Shown here one piece after another: positions 7,201 through 18,739 of a DNA stretch of 64,000 nt; the stretch's first letter is position 1, and each line of letters opens with the position of its first letter. Both the position numbers and the translations under genes were made by a program. This DNA is from Corynebacterium sp. Marseille-P3884 (GTDB lineage: Bacteria; Actinomycetota; Actinomycetes; Mycobacteriales; Mycobacteriaceae), in NCBI RefSeq assembly GCF_017942225.1, contig NZ_JAGKSD010000002.1:124001-188000 (forward strand). The letters are read 5' to 3'. Below the pieces are notes generated by a model. The model saw only the letters and a list, made by a program, of their open reading frames with translations, was not told the DNA's origin and searched no databases.

Positions 7201-8774
7201 GCACGACACCAGCTAATCCGCGAACCGCGATCGTGATCGGGGCGGGAGCAGCGGGACTCGCAACTGCCGCGCTGCTCGGTCGGGAGGGAATCGATGTGAC
7301 GGTCATCGATCGCATCGACGAGATCGGCGGGCGCTCCGGCGAACTCACCGTCGACGGATTCCGCTTCGACACCGGCCCGTCGTGGTACCTCATGCCGGAC
7401 GCGTTCGACCACTTCTTCGCGTTGTTCGGCAAACGCACGAGCGACATGCTCGAGCTCGTGGATCTCTCCCCTGCCTACCGCTTGTTTCCAGAAAAGCAGG
7501 AGCTTATCGACGTCCCGTCCTCCCCCGCCGACACCATCTCCCTGTTCGAGTCCATCGAGCCCGGTACGGGCGAGAAACTCCGGGACTACCTCGCCAGCGC
7601 TGGTGAGACGTACGAGCTGGCCCTCAAATACTTCCTCTACACCACGTTTTCCACCCCAGCGGGATTCATAGCGCCGGAAATCCGCACCAACTACAGGAAG
7701 CTGGTGAGGCTGTTGGGGGAAGGGCTGGAAGGGTTCGTCGATAAGCAATTTGCTGATGTGCGTTTGCGGCAGATGCTCGCGTACCCGGCTGTGTTCTTGT
7801 CGTCGCATCCCGCGCGCACCCCGGCGCTGTACCACCTGCTCAGCCACACTGATTTGGTGCAGGGCGTGAAATACCCGCTGGGCGGCTTCGCTGCGGTGAT
7901 GCGCGCGTTCGAGTCGCTGGCCTGCGAGCACGGCGCCGATATCCAGCTCTCCACGGAAGCGACGGCGATTCATGTCGACGGGCGGCGCGCGACGGGCGTG
8001 AGTGTACGACGGTCCGACGGCACTGCCGAGGAGCTCGCCGCTGATCTCGTTGTGTCCACCGCCGACCTGAAATTCACCGAGACTCGTTTGCTTCCGCGCA
8101 GCAAGCGCACGTATGACGAACGCTATTTCGCGGCCCGGAACCCAGGCTTGAGCTGTGTGTTGCTGATGTGCGGCGTGGACGGCGAACTGCCGCAACTCGC
8201 GCACCACAACCTGCTGTTCAGTAAGAATTGGAACGTCGATTTCGACGCGGTCTTCGACGGGCCGCATGCCGCGCGTCCGCTCGATGCCTCGCAGTCGATC
8301 TACGTGTCCAAGCCCTCCGCTACCGATTCCTCGACCGCCCCTGCGGGGTGCGAGAACCTCTTCGTACTCATCCCGACGCCTTCGGCGCCCGACCTCGGGC
8401 ACGGCGATGCATACCGCGAAAAAGCCAGCCCTCGCGTCGATGCCATCGCGGACGCGGCCATCGCGCAAATTGCCGAATGGTGCGCAATCCCCGATCTCGA
8501 ATCACGCATCTGCGTACGCCGGACACTCGGCCCGGCAGATTTCGCGGAGCGCTACCACTCCTGGTCAGGCGGTGCGATCGGGCCCGCTCACACCTTGAAG
8601 CAGTCGGCGTTTCTGCGCGGGCGCAACGCCTCGCGGAAAATCGACAACCTGCTGTATGCCGGCGCGACAACGCTGCCCGGCGTTGGCGTTCCGATGTGCC
8701 TCATCTCGGCGGAGAACGTGATCAAACGGCTCCGCGGTGACATGTCCTCAGGACCGCTGCCCGAAGATATCTAG
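7197..8774 (+). CDS. crtI: Phytoene desaturase
   Basis: 525 residues of the CrtI/FAD amine-oxidase-like family, which dehydrogenates phytoene towards neurosporene or lycopene. The N-terminal dinucleotide-binding motif AIVIGAGAAGLATAALLGREGIDVTVIDR is followed by GGRSGELTVDGFRFDTGPSWYLMPD. The C-terminus carries the bacterial phytoene dehydrogenase signature NLLYAGATTLPGVGVPMCLISAENVIKRL. ATG 7197 overlaps the crtB stop; a GTG two codons earlier is also possible. With crtB it forms a two-gene carotenoid unit lacking cyclase or elongase genes, so the end product is probably an acyclic carotenoid or is finished by genes elsewhere (inference). It converges on the esterase gene with 14 bp between. 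Confidence 0.95.
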   Translation: MSTTPANPRTAIVIGAGAAGLATAALLGREGIDVTVIDRIDEIGGRSGELTVDGFRFDTGPSWYLMPDAFDHFFALFGKRTSDMLELVDLSPAYRLFPEKQELIDVPSSPADTISLFESIEPGTGEKLRDYLASAGETYELALKYFLYTTFSTPAGFIAPEIRTNYRKLVRLLGEGLEGFVDKQFADVRLRQMLAYPAVFLSSHPARTPALYHLLSHTDLVQGVKYPLGGFAAVMRAFESLACEHGADIQLSTEATAIHVDGRRATGVSVRRSDGTAEELAADLVVSTADLKFTETRLLPRSKRTYDERYFAARNPGLSCVLLMCGVDGELPQLAHHNLLFSKNWNVDFDAVFDGPHAARPLDASQSIYVSKPSATDSSTAPAGCENLFVLIPTPSAPDLGHGDAYREKASPRVDAIADAAIAQIAEWCAIPDLESRICVRRTLGPADFAERYHSWSGGAIGPAHTLKQSAFLRGRNASRKIDNLLYAGATTLPGVGVPMCLISAENVIKRLRGDMSSGPLPEDI

Positions 8775-8788
8775 GCTCGGGGGTTGCC

Positions 8789-9733
8789 TTAGCGTGCGGG
8801 ACGCGGGGCTGGTGCCGGCGCGGGTGCCGGAGCCTGCTCCTGCGACGGATGCTCTGCGCGCGGCTGCGGACGGTCCTCGCGGATCGGTGCTTTGCGCGAA
8901 ATGATCCACTGCGCGCCGTCTTCGAGCATCGGGCCGCCGTACTGGGTGTGGTTGTACACGCTGAACAGCAGCGGGAGCGTCGTCGGCGACCGCTTGGCCA
9001 CGATGGAAGCGAACTCCGTCATCGGTACCTGGCCGCGCAACGCCGCCATGCGCAGGAACGGGTTGACGTGGTTGCGCCACTCAGCCGGAAGCGAGCAGAT
9101 CGGATCGTCCTTCCGGCACACATCGAGCACGCGCGAGCCAAGCTCGCCGTAGCCGCCCTTCAGTTCTTCGAGCGCACCGCGGTCATCGCGCGTCGCGCCA
9201 GCTGCGAAGGAGCCGCCGTTGTCCGCGAGGTGCGGGATGGAGATCAACACGGCGGAGTTGACCTTCTTCGCCGGCACCGGGCCGCGGCCGTGGCCGATAT
9301 TGTTGATCAGCTTGGCACCGATATCTGCGCCCTCGGAATAGCCGGTGATGCTGAATGTCGCCTTCGGGCACATGCGCGCGAGACGGCGCATCGTTCCGGA
9401 GGCCTCCCAGTAGCCCTTATTCGACGAATCGTTGTAGCTGTACAGCGTGAAAGGGCTGGCCGCATAAGTGATCCAGACAGGCTGGATCTTGCCGCGGGTC
9501 GCACCGTGAACTCGGGTGGCCACCTCCGTCACCTTCGGCCCGATCGGCGCCTTCTCCGGCAGGAACGACGCAGTATTGCCACCGCCCGGAATGGTGATCA
9601 GGAACTCGTCGGAGCACTTATTCACATTCGGAGATTCAATCAAGGAACGCAGGTCCTGCGCCTGGGCAGGCGTCGCGCACGCAGCAACGAGACCGACAGC
9701 CGCGGCAGCCGCGGCGACGAATTTCTTCCACAT
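8789..9733 (-). CDS. Secreted cutinase-family esterase
   Basis: 314 residues with a Sec signal peptide (MWKKFVAAAAAAVGLVAACATPAQAQ, cleavage near AQA-Q). The alpha/beta-hydrolase core shows the nucleophile elbow GYSEGADIG (Ser at about 127), a DVCRKDDPIC segment fitting the catalytic Asp region of cutinases, and a downstream His in SVYNHTQYGG. Cys residues at about 40 and 119 and in the CRKDDPIC pair could form the usual disulfides. The C-terminus is a low-complexity Pro/Ala tail with alternating AP. Corynebacterial and mycobacterial members hydrolyse lipid or ester substrates in the envelope; the substrate is not predictable. AAGGAG lies 9 nt before the ATG. Confidence 0.85.
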   Translation of the reverse strand: MWKKFVAAAAAAVGLVAACATPAQAQDLRSLIESPNVNKCSDEFLITIPGGGNTASFLPEKAPIGPKVTEVATRVHGATRGKIQPVWITYAASPFTLYSYNDSSNKGYWEASGTMRRLARMCPKATFSITGYSEGADIGAKLINNIGHGRGPVPAKKVNSAVLISIPHLADNGGSFAAGATRDDRGALEELKGGYGELGSRVLDVCRKDDPICSLPAEWRNHVNPFLRMAALRGQVPMTEFASIVAKRSPTTLPLLFSVYNHTQYGGPMLEDGAQWIISRKAPIREDRPQPRAEHPSQEQAPAPAPAPAPRPAR

Positions 9734-9900
9734 GGAGGGCAGCTCCTTGATTTGAAAAGACGGAAAGAGCGAATAAGAGCGCTTGTAAATTTTCCTGTGT
9801 AAGCGTCGCTTATCTTAAGACATTTTGAATCCCTACACTAACTACACCCTGACATACCGCAGCGCACAGACGCGCGTGGGGCTGGGGGCTCTCAGGTGGT

Positions 9901-9916
9901 CTTATCCGCTGATAAG
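9901..9916. promoter_or_regulatory. Small perfect inverted repeat in a 235-bp divergent intergenic region
   Basis: CTTATC-CGCT-GATAAG, about 50 nt upstream of the start of the small exported protein. It is a possible operator. The rest of 9734-9968 carries the esterase RBS and an AT-richer stretch (CTTATCTTAAGACA, 9791-9804) whose GATAAG-like core resembles the arms. No RNA gene is seen. Confidence 0.3.
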
Positions 9917-9968
9917 GCACCGTTCACGCGAATTCCACACAACGGTAATCCCAGGTACACTCACCGCC

Positions 9969-10358
9969 ATGCGTAAAAAGATTGCTTCCTCCATCATCGC
10001 TGCTTCCCTCACCATCGCCGCGGTCCCGGCAATTGCTCCGGCCACCGCCACCGCTCAGACCAACCTCGCTGCTACAGCCGGCGCCGCTGGTGACCGCGCC
10101 AAGGCCAATAGCGACGCCGTAGGCCGCGGCATCGAAAAGGCCTTTGACCCGAACGAGTCCTCCTCTATTCCGGAAGGTTCCGGCTTCAAGGGGTTCATGA
10201 AGATGATCTTCGAGCCCTACAAGCAGATGTTCAACAGCGACCTGGAGACCAGCTCCCAGGGCGTGACCCGCACGATCATCAACTACGTCATCATCGCCGC
10301 GGGCGTGACCGTCATCGGCCAGGCCATCCAGATGGTCATGGCGAATATGCCGCGATAA
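9969..10358 (+). CDS. Small exported protein of unknown function
   Basis: 129 residues. A typical signal peptide (MRKKIASSIIAASLTIAAVPAIAPATATAQT, cleavage near ATAQ) precedes a polar, helical middle containing SIPEGSGFKGFMKMIFEPYKQMF. A C-terminal hydrophobic helix, TIINYVIIAAGVTVIGQAIQMVM, is close to the end. The product is therefore either exported and anchored by its C-terminus or a small pore-like peptide. The ATG at 9969 is chosen because TACACT lies 7 nt upstream and the signal peptide begins there; the longer frame to 9825 has no signal-like start. No family recognised. It ends at a strong terminator and is monocistronic. Confidence 0.75.
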   Translation: MRKKIASSIIAASLTIAAVPAIAPATATAQTNLAATAGAAGDRAKANSDAVGRGIEKAFDPNESSSIPEGSGFKGFMKMIFEPYKQMFNSDLETSSQGVTRTIINYVIIAAGVTVIGQAIQMVMANMPR

Positions 10359-10394
10359 CCAACGCTAGGAAGATACCGACGGCTCATCGCCGTG

Positions 10395-10428
10395 AAGGGC
10401 CGCGCACATCCGCGCGGCCTTTTTAATT
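10395..10428 (+). terminator. Rho-independent terminator
   Basis: GGCCGCGC / GCGCGGCC stem with a 6-nt loop followed by TTTTTAATTTTT, downstream of the small exported protein. Confidence 0.9.
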
Positions 10429-10459
10429 TTTCACTACGGAGCATAGTATGCTTTCCGCT

Positions 10460-11359
10460 ATGTTCACCCGTGTCAAGACCGCTGCCGTGTGCGCCAGCCT
10501 CCTCCCCGTGGCTATGCTCGCTGGCTGCGTGACCAATGCCGAGGGCGGGAACCCTGAAGGATGGGAGGAGATCACCCCCGCCGCGGTTCCCGAGATCGCG
10601 GCGATGGTGCCGGAAGATATTCAAGCTTCCGGTCGTCTCACCGCCGGTGCCAATCCCCCATTCGCGCCGTTCGAGTTCAAGGACTCCCAGGGCAACCTCA
10701 TCGGAATGGAAATGGATCTCGGTCGCGCCGTCGCGAGCGTCATGGGACTCGAATTCGCCCCGCAGGAGCAAGACTTCGCCATGATTCTCCCTGCTGTTCA
10801 GGCTGGAACGCTGGATACGGGAATGTCGGGCTTCACTGATTCGGACGAGCGCCGGGAGAACTTCGACTTCGTCAATTTCCTCTACGCCGGCATTCAATGG
10901 GCGGCGCAGCCAGGAACCGACGTCGATCCTGCACATCCGTGCGGCCTGACCGTCGCGGTCCAGCGCACGACTGTCTCGGAGACAGACGATGTCCGCCCTA
11001 AGGCGGAAAAGTGCGAAGAAGAAGGCAATCCGATGACGATCCTGTCGTATGACACGTCGGACAACGCGGCGCTTGCCGCTCTCGTCGGCCGCGCTGATGC
11101 TTTGAGCGCCGATTCCCCTGTCACGGCGTGGGCTGTGAACCGTTCCGACGGCAAGATGGAATTGGTCGGTGACATGTTCGACGCAGCGCCGTACGGCTTC
11201 GCCGTGCCGAAGGATTCCCCCTTGGGGCCGGCGATGGCCGCTGCCATGCAGCACCTCATCGACACCGGCGAATACGAACGCATTCTCGCCCAATGGGGCG
11301 TGGAAACAGGCTTGCTGGAGCAGGCGCAGATCAACGAACAGCCTGTAGGAGGGCAGTGA
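10460..11359 (+). CDS. Amino-acid ABC transporter, substrate-binding lipoprotein
   Basis: About 299 residues. A lipoprotein signal with lipobox LAGC (Cys at about 23) anchors it to the membrane. The mature part is a family 3 solute-binding protein (SBP_bac_3): ASGRLTAGANPPFAPFEFKDSQGNLIGMEMDLGRAVA, then a TGMSGFTDSDERRENFDFV segment, and near the end YGFAVPKDSPL with a final helix YERILAQWGV. It captures a polar amino acid for the permease and ATPase encoded directly downstream. ATG 10460 (10448 also possible) follows a TATGCT -10 by 8 nt. The substrate is not predictable beyond polar amino acid or cystine-like. Confidence 0.9.
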   Translation: MFTRVKTAAVCASLLPVAMLAGCVTNAEGGNPEGWEEITPAAVPEIAAMVPEDIQASGRLTAGANPPFAPFEFKDSQGNLIGMEMDLGRAVASVMGLEFAPQEQDFAMILPAVQAGTLDTGMSGFTDSDERRENFDFVNFLYAGIQWAAQPGTDVDPAHPCGLTVAVQRTTVSETDDVRPKAEKCEEEGNPMTILSYDTSDNAALAALVGRADALSADSPVTAWAVNRSDGKMELVGDMFDAAPYGFAVPKDSPLGPAMAAAMQHLIDTGEYERILAQWGVETGLLEQAQINEQPVGGQ

Positions 11360-11361
11360 GA

Positions 11362-12300
11362 ATGAGCACCCCGATAACGAAGCGGTCATCGCGCCGGAAA
11401 CCCGAGCGGATCGAAGCAAAGCCCCTGCGCCACCCAGGCCGCTGGGTCGCCGCCGCGGTCCTACTCGTGCTGTTCGCGCTGTTCGTTTTCGACGCGGCAC
11501 GCCGTGAGGCCTACGGCTGGGGCACGTACTGGACGTACCTCTTCGACACCCGGATTCTGATCGCCGCCGGTCACACCCTGGCCATCACCGTGCTGTCCAT
11601 GATCATCGGTGTCGTGCTCGGTGTGATCCTCGCGGTCATGCGCATGTCCCCGAACCCGGTATTCAAGTCCATCGCGTGGCTGTACCTGTGGGTCTTCCGC
11701 GGCACCCCGATTTATGTGCAGTTGGTCTTCTGGGGCTTGCTCGGCGCGATCTACCAGTCGGTCAACCTCGGTTTCACGCAAGTGTCCCTCGAAGCCCTGA
11801 CTTCCTCAGCATTCGCGCTCGCCGTCATCGGACTGGGGTTGAATGAGGCGGGCTACATGGCGGAGATCGTCCGCTCCGGCATCAACTCTGTGCCGGAAGG
11901 CCAAATCGAGGCATCCAAGGCCCTAGGCATGGGTTGGAGCCTGACCATGCGCCGCACCGTACTGCCGCAGGCGATGCGCATCATCATTCCGCCGACGGGC
12001 AACGAGTTCATCTCCCTGCTGAAGACATCCTCCCTCGTCGTCGCTATCCCCTACTCCTTGGAGCTCTACGGCCGTTCGCAGGACATCGCTGCGGCACTGT
12101 TCGAGCCGGTTCCGATGCTGCTTGTCGCTGCCACTTGGTACTTGGTGATCACGTCGATTCTGATGGTCGCCCAGTTCTACTTGGAGCGCTACTTCGATCG
12201 CGGCGTCACCCGCGAACTGACCGCCCGCCAGCTGGCTGCCCTGACTGATGCCGAAGGCAAGGCCCCGAACAACGTCACCGTCGTGGAAAGGAACCGTTAA
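11362..12300 (+). CDS. Amino-acid ABC transporter, permease
   Basis: 312 residues of the HisM/GlnP permease family (His/Glu/Gln/Arg/opine). A basic cytoplasmic N-terminus of about 30 residues precedes a first membrane helix, then the family start [26 protein letters not shown]. The EAA coupling motif is [25 protein letters not shown], with [23 protein letters not shown] after it. ATG 11362 is used: GGAGG lies 9 nt upstream and the gene starts 2 nt after the binding-protein stop. The complex imports a polar amino acid. The single permease gene implies a homodimeric channel. Confidence 0.92.
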   Translation: MSTPITKRSSRRKPERIEAKPLRHPGRWVAAAVLLVLFALFVFDAARREAYGWGTYWTYLFDTRILIAAGHTLAITVLSMIIGVVLGVILAVMRMSPNPVFKSIAWLYLWVFRGTPIYVQLVFWGLLGAIYQSVNLGFTQVSLEALTSSAFALAVIGLGLNEAGYMAEIVRSGINSVPEGQIEASKALGMGWSLTMRRTVLPQAMRIIIPPTGNEFISLLKTSSLVVAIPYSLELYGRSQDIAAALFEPVPMLLVAATWYLVITSILMVAQFYLERYFDRGVTRELTARQLAALTDAEGKAPNNVTVVERNR

Positions 12301-12302
12301 CC

Positions 12303-13094
12303 ATGGCTGCTACTGCTAGCTCCCCCACTTCCGGCACCCCGATGGTCCAGGCGGTCGACGTGTGGAAGTCTTTCGGCTCCTTGGACGTGCTCAAGGGCAT
12401 CGATCTCGAGGTCCAGCCCGGTGAAGTCACGTGTCTGATCGGCCCGTCCGGCTCCGGCAAGTCCACATTTTTGCGCTGCGTGAACCACTTGGAAAAGGTC
12501 ACTGCAGGCCGTCTCTACGTCGATGGCGATTTGATCGGTTACCGCGAAAAAGACGGCGTGCTCCACGAGATTTCCGCGAAAGACGCCGCCCTGCAGCGCC
12601 GCGAGATCGGAATGGTCTTCCAGTCCTTCAATCTCTTCGGGCACCGCACCGTCCTAGAGAACATCATTGAGGCGCCGATCCACGTCAAGGGCGAAAAACC
12701 TGAGGACGCGAAGAAGAAGGCCTTAGAGCTCCTCGAGCAGGTCGGCCTCGCGCACAAGGCAGATGCCTTTCCCGTGCAGCTGTCCGGTGGCCAGCAGCAG
12801 CGCGTCGCTATTGCGCGCGCGGTCGCGATGGATCCAAAGCTCATGCTTTTCGACGAACCCACCTCCGCCCTCGACCCCGAGCTTGTCGGTGAGGTGCTCC
12901 GTGTGATGAAGGATCTCGCTGCCAGTGGCATGACCATGATCGTGGTCACCCACGAGATGGCGTTCGCCCACGAGGTCGCCGATACTGTGGCGTTCATGTC
13001 GGAAGGCACGATCGTGGAAAAGGGATCGCCGCAGCAGGTGCTGGATAACCCGCAGCACGAACGCACCAAAGAATTCCTGTCCTCGATCTTCTAG
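12303..13094 (+). CDS. Amino-acid ABC transporter, ATP-binding protein
   Basis: 263 residues, a GlnQ/HisP-type ATPase. Walker [11 protein letters not shown]-loop FQSFNLFGH, signature LSGGQQQR, Walker [13 protein letters not shown] and the switch His in VVTHEM are all intact. A slightly long insert, [15 protein letters not shown], follows the Walker A helix, as in several polar amino-acid importers. It begins 2 nt after the permease stop, completing a three-gene importer operon. It converges on the TauE/SafE gene with 32 bp between and no clear terminator. Confidence 0.95.
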   Translation: MAATASSPTSGTPMVQAVDVWKSFGSLDVLKGIDLEVQPGEVTCLIGPSGSGKSTFLRCVNHLEKVTAGRLYVDGDLIGYREKDGVLHEISAKDAALQRREIGMVFQSFNLFGHRTVLENIIEAPIHVKGEKPEDAKKKALELLEQVGLAHKADAFPVQLSGGQQQRVAIARAVAMDPKLMLFDEPTSALDPELVGEVLRVMKDLAASGMTMIVVTHEMAFAHEVADTVAFMSEGTIVEKGSPQQVLDNPQHERTKEFLSSIF

Positions 13095-13126
13095 ATCGCG
13101 CAGGAAAGCTAAGCAGCGACGTCGTC

Positions 13127-13882
13127 CTACCCGAACAGACCAGCGGCGCCGCGCACCAGTGCGGTCGCGCCGCCGAGGGCTGCGAGCAGCAGTGCGATGC
13201 GGTGGGCGGTGCTCCTGGAGATCCGGGGCACGAGCTTTACTCCGGTGACGATGCCGAGCACCATGCCAAGTGCGCCGGCACCCCAGATCCAGGCATTCAC
13301 TCCAGCGAGGTCGGCAGCGCCGGAAAATTCTTTGATGGTGAACGAGATGATCCCGCTGACGAAGAAAATCGGCTGCAGAGTCGCGGCATAGACCCGCTGC
13401 TCCCACCGCGCCGCCTGCGCATAGACCGTGATCGCTGGTCCGGCGATGCCGGCGAGAGTGTTCATGAATCCGCCGATCACACCCGAGATCACCGCCGGTA
13501 CGGGACCGTGTGGCTCAGGGACGAGCCGCCTGCCGAAAGTCACGAGCGCAAGAGCCAAAAGAAGCAGCGCACCGACCAGCACGAGCACCACGTCAGGTTC
13601 CACAGCGCGGATGAGAAGCGCTCCGGGAACCGCACCAAAGATCAGTGCCGGGGCGATCAACCAGAACTTGCGCCAGTCGATGTCGGCGCGCATGTTCACG
13701 CTCGTGATCAACGCATTCGTGGCTGCGAGAACGTTGACAACGAGAATGCCCTCGACGGGTCCGAGAATCAGGGAAAGCACCGGGCCGGCGAGGAGTCCGA
13801 CGCCCATACCGGCGATGCGCTGGAAGCACGCACCGATTCCGACGGACAGGAAAACAGCGAGGACAGTCAGTCCCGCGCTCAT
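13127..13882 (-). CDS. TauE/SafE-family membrane transporter
   Basis: 251 residues with about 8 hydrophobic segments and the TauE/SafE pattern: an N-terminal half with GIGACFQRIAGMGVGLLAGPVLSLILGPVEGILVVN and a C-terminal repeat VISGVIGGFMNTLAGIAGPAITVYA. The family moves sulfite, sulfonates or other organic anions, usually outward. The ATG at 13882 overlaps the coaD stop (ATGA), so it is translationally coupled to coaD, although a functional link is not obvious. It could equally be an uncharacterised anion permease. Confidence 0.85.
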   Translation of the reverse strand: MSAGLTVLAVFLSVGIGACFQRIAGMGVGLLAGPVLSLILGPVEGILVVNVLAATNALITSVNMRADIDWRKFWLIAPALIFGAVPGALLIRAVEPDVVLVLVGALLLLALALVTFGRRLVPEPHGPVPAVISGVIGGFMNTLAGIAGPAITVYAQAARWEQRVYAATLQPIFFVSGIISFTIKEFSGAADLAGVNAWIWGAGALGMVLGIVTGVKLVPRISRSTAHRIALLLAALGGATALVRGAAGLFG

Positions 13883-14358
13883 CCTTTGTACTTGGCGTTC
13901 ATGGCCTCGACCACGCAGTCGGGGACGAGACCGGAAACATCGCCGCCGTATTTGGCGACTTCCTTGCACAGCGACGACGAGATGTAGCCGTATTTCTCAT
14001 CGGTCATGAGGAAGAACGTGTCCACGCCCGACAGGTGGCGGTTCATCTGTGCCATGGGCAGCTCGTAATCGTAATCCAGTGAGGATCGCAGACCTTTGAC
14101 CAGCGCACCGACCTTATGTGCGGTGGTGTAGTCAACGAGTAGACCGCCCCAGGTGTCCACCGAGACATTGGGGAAATCTGCGGTGACCTCGCGGATGAAG
14201 TTCATACGCTCCTCGATGGAGAACAACCCAGTCTGCTTATTCGGGTTCGCGGTGACGAGCACGATCACCTCGTCGAAGCTTCGCGCGGCGCGAGTGAAAA
14301 TGTCCAGGTGGCCGTTGGTCACCGGGTCGAAGGAACCGGGGCAGACCGCTTTCGTCAT
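13879..14358 (-). CDS. coaD: Phosphopantetheine adenylyltransferase
   Basis: 159 residues, full length. It transfers AMP from ATP to 4'-phosphopantetheine, giving dephospho-CoA in coenzyme A synthesis. The nucleotidyltransferase motif is CPGSFDPVTNGHLDIF, where the TNGH carries the (T/H)xGH catalytic histidine. Further conserved segments are VKGLRSSLDYDYELPMAQMNR and the ISSSLCKEVAKYGGDVS motif near the C-terminus. It lies 27 nt after rsmD, the usual bacterial pairing. Confidence 0.97.
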   Translation of the reverse strand: MTKAVCPGSFDPVTNGHLDIFTRAARSFDEVIVLVTANPNKQTGLFSIEERMNFIREVTADFPNVSVDTWGGLLVDYTTAHKVGALVKGLRSSLDYDYELPMAQMNRHLSGVDTFFLMTDEKYGYISSSLCKEVAKYGGDVSGLVPDCVVEAMNAKYKG

Positions 14359-14385
14359 CGTTGTTCTTTCTCGTTGAGTACGTGT

Positions 14386-14967
14386 CTAGTTGTCGTCTAG
14401 TTCTGCACGGCTGAACGTCGCCATGTCCATACGTGCTATACCGTACAGTCGTTTCTTCAGCTTCTGGCCAGTCGGGGTGAAGCCACGGGGCCAATTCGTC
14501 TCCGGGCTTTCGCGGTGGCGTTCAATCACCACTGCTGCTTCATCGGCGAGCAGAGGGATCAGGGCGTCGAGCATTTCAGCGACTGCGTCGTCCGGCAAGT
14601 CGTACGGCGGGTCTGCGAGCACCATGCTGAAGTGCTCGCGCGGGGCACGCGGAACGTAGTCGGAGACCTTCGCCTGCTCGACGGTCACATGCGGGTGCCC
14701 CACGACATTCATGTTGTGACGGATGATGTCCACTGCATTCGGGTTGGATTCCACGAGCACGACCTCGTCGGCGCCGCGGGATGCGGCTTCGAGCCCGAGC
14801 GCACCGGAACCTGCGAATAAGTCGAGCACCCTCTGCCCCGCGAAACCGAAACGGACCTGTAGCGAAGAGAACAGTCCTTCCCGTGCGCGGTCGGATGTGG
14901 GCCGCGTTCCCTCCGGGGGAACTTTGATTGTGCGTCCGCGGGCCTCGCCCGAAATGATTCGGTTCAT
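14386..14967 (-). CDS. rsmD: 16S rRNA (guanine966-N2)-methyltransferase
   Basis: 193 residues of the RsmD/YhhF family. The SAM-binding motif is VLDLFAGSGALGLEAASRGA (about residues 47-66) and the catalytic motif is LADPPYDLP (DPPY). N-terminal GEARGRTIKVPPEGTRPTSDRAREGLFSSL is diagnostic. It methylates G966 of 16S rRNA during 30S assembly. It sits between recG and coaD, a conserved actinobacterial order. Confidence 0.95.
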   Translation of the reverse strand: MNRIISGEARGRTIKVPPEGTRPTSDRAREGLFSSLQVRFGFAGQRVLDLFAGSGALGLEAASRGADEVVLVESNPNAVDIIRHNMNVVGHPHVTVEQAKVSDYVPRAPREHFSMVLADPPYDLPDDAVAEMLDALIPLLADEAAVVIERHRESPETNWPRGFTPTGQKLKKRLYGIARMDMATFSRAELDDN

Positions 14968-14993
14968 GGGCTCAACTTTAACGCGCAGGCCCC

Positions 14994-17123
<2,130 letters not shown>

Positions 17124-17126
17124 TGC

Positions 17127-18728
17127 TTATTCCACCCCGATTTGGCCGATGGTGCCCAAACCATCCGCCGGGTACACGAGTACTTCCGCGTCGAGGGTCT
17201 CCGCAAGCGCGTCGGGGTCCAGCTCCTCAGCAGCATCAGAATCGAGCAGTAGCGTGACCAGCTCCCCGCCCGCGTCAAGCATTGCGCGGCATGCCTTATC
17301 GACGGCGCGTTGCACCGTTTCTTCTTCCGCCAGCACCTCGTCGACTGGTGCGACCACCGTGATGTTCCCACCAGCGATACGCACGATGTCAGCAGCCCGC
17401 ATGTCCGCTGCCGCTTCGTCCATCTGTGCGGCTGCTGCTTCAAGCGGTAGGCGCGGATCGTGGACAGCCAGTGCCGCGATGCCGCCGACGAGGCTCATGG
17501 TGGACAAAATGGCGGCCTGCGCGCCCTCTGATTTCACAGCCTCCGCGATCTGCTTCAGCTCGTCTGGCCCTGCATGACCATTGGGCAGCACGACGAGTTC
17601 GCGAGCATCTGCAGCTGCAATCGCCTGTGTGATCGCCTCGCTCAAGCCGCCTTCAGATGTGACGGGGACGGCCCCTGCCTGGCGATAGAGTTCCGCGATG
17701 GACCCTTCCGGAGTCATGGCGACGATGATGCGCACGGAGGCCGGGGAATCACTGGCAGGAAGCGCATCCGGCAGGACTTCTAACCGGAGATCCGACACCG
17801 CACCGAGTTCGTAGGCGCGCTCGATGACCGCCCCGGCATTGAGCGAATGAATGTGGATCTGTGCCTCGGTGTCAGTAGCGCGGGCGATGACGAGGCTCGT
17901 TCCCATGCCCGCCAGAGTGTTCTCCAGCTCGTCGACGGGGCCTGTGAAGAAGAACATGACCTCAAGCCAGCCGGCATGCCCGTGCGATTCGCCCGATTCA
18001 TTTTCGCCCTCCGCCGCAGAGTCCGCCCCAGAATCCATCGCAGAAGCCGCTGCAGAGGCCGTCATCGATGCGAGGCTGGAAGGGTCCGGTATATCGGACC
18101 CGCGCCCTGCGACTTCATCGCGCAACGCGGTGAGCAACAAGACCAAACCGCGGCCGCCAGCGTCAACGACACCCGCGTCCCGCAGTTCAGCGAGCTGCGA
18201 CGGAGTCTGTTCCAATGCTTCCTCTGCCGCGGTGACGGCGGCGGAAGTGACCGCATCCAGCGGAGCTTCGCCAGCCTCGCTCAACGCTTCCTGTGCCGCG
18301 GTAGCTGCCTCGCGCAGCACAGTCACGATGGTGCCTTCTACCGGATCAGTGATGGCACGCTCGACGTAAACAACGGCGTTGCTCAACGCGTCGGCCACGC
18401 TCGCGGCGTCTAAGTCGCCCTCAGCTGCTGCCTGGGCAACGCCGCGCAGTACCTGGGAGAGCACGACTCCGGAATTGCCGCGTGCCCCCTTGATGCTTCC
18501 TACTGCCAAGGCCGATGCGATATCGGCGGAACTCGCCGGGGACTCCACTGTTTCGGCGTTCTCGAGGGCCGCCGACATCGTGTGGGCCATATTCGAGCCA
18601 GTGTCCGAATCCGGCACCGGAAAGACATTGAGCCTGTTGATCTCCTCGCGGTGGACTTTCAATACCTGCACGGTACGGCGCGCCCACGACAGCAGTTGGG
18701 CACCATCGATCACCGCAGGACTAGTCAT
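17127..18728 (-). CDS. DAK2-domain protein (FakA/YloV-like kinase)
   Basis: 533 residues. The N-terminal DAK2 phosphatase/kinase domain has INRLNVFPVPDSDTGSNMAHTM (residues about 29-50, Mg-ATP-binding aspartates), GARGNSGVVLSQVLRG and DAGGRGLVLLL. The C-terminal half resembles the FakA C-domain, with GSIAELYRQAGAVPVTSEGG and VVLPNG. In Firmicutes FakA phosphorylates fatty acids bound to FakB. In actinobacteria the conserved place upstream of recG is known but the substrate is not established. A Ser/Ala/Glu-rich linker lies at about residues 225-245. Confidence 0.88.
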   Translation of the reverse strand: MTSPAVIDGAQLLSWARRTVQVLKVHREEINRLNVFPVPDSDTGSNMAHTMSAALENAETVESPASSADIASALAVGSIKGARGNSGVVLSQVLRGVAQAAAEGDLDAASVADALSNAVVYVERAITDPVEGTIVTVLREAATAAQEALSEAGEAPLDAVTSAAVTAAEEALEQTPSQLAELRDAGVVDAGGRGLVLLLTALRDEVAGRGSDIPDPSSLASMTASAAASAMDSGADSAAEGENESGESHGHAGWLEVMFFFTGPVDELENTLAGMGTSLVIARATDTEAQIHIHSLNAGAVIERAYELGAVSDLRLEVLPDALPASDSPASVRIIVAMTPEGSIAELYRQAGAVPVTSEGGLSEAITQAIAAADARELVVLPNGHAGPDELKQIAEAVKSEGAQAAILSTMSLVGGIAALAVHDPRLPLEAAAAQMDEAAADMRAADIVRIAGGNITVVAPVDEVLAEEETVQRAVDKACRAMLDAGGELVTLLLDSDAAEELDPDALAETLDAEVLVYPADGLGTIGQIGVE

Positions 18729-18739
18729 GGGGCCTAACT

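Noticed and set aside
11293-11361. Upstream extension of the ABC permease gene
   Set aside because: It would overlap the end of the binding-protein gene; ATG 11362 has GGAGG at the right distance.
13202-14009. Long plus-strand frames over the TauE and coaD genes
   Set aside because: Antisense shadows; codon pattern and motifs support the minus-strand genes.
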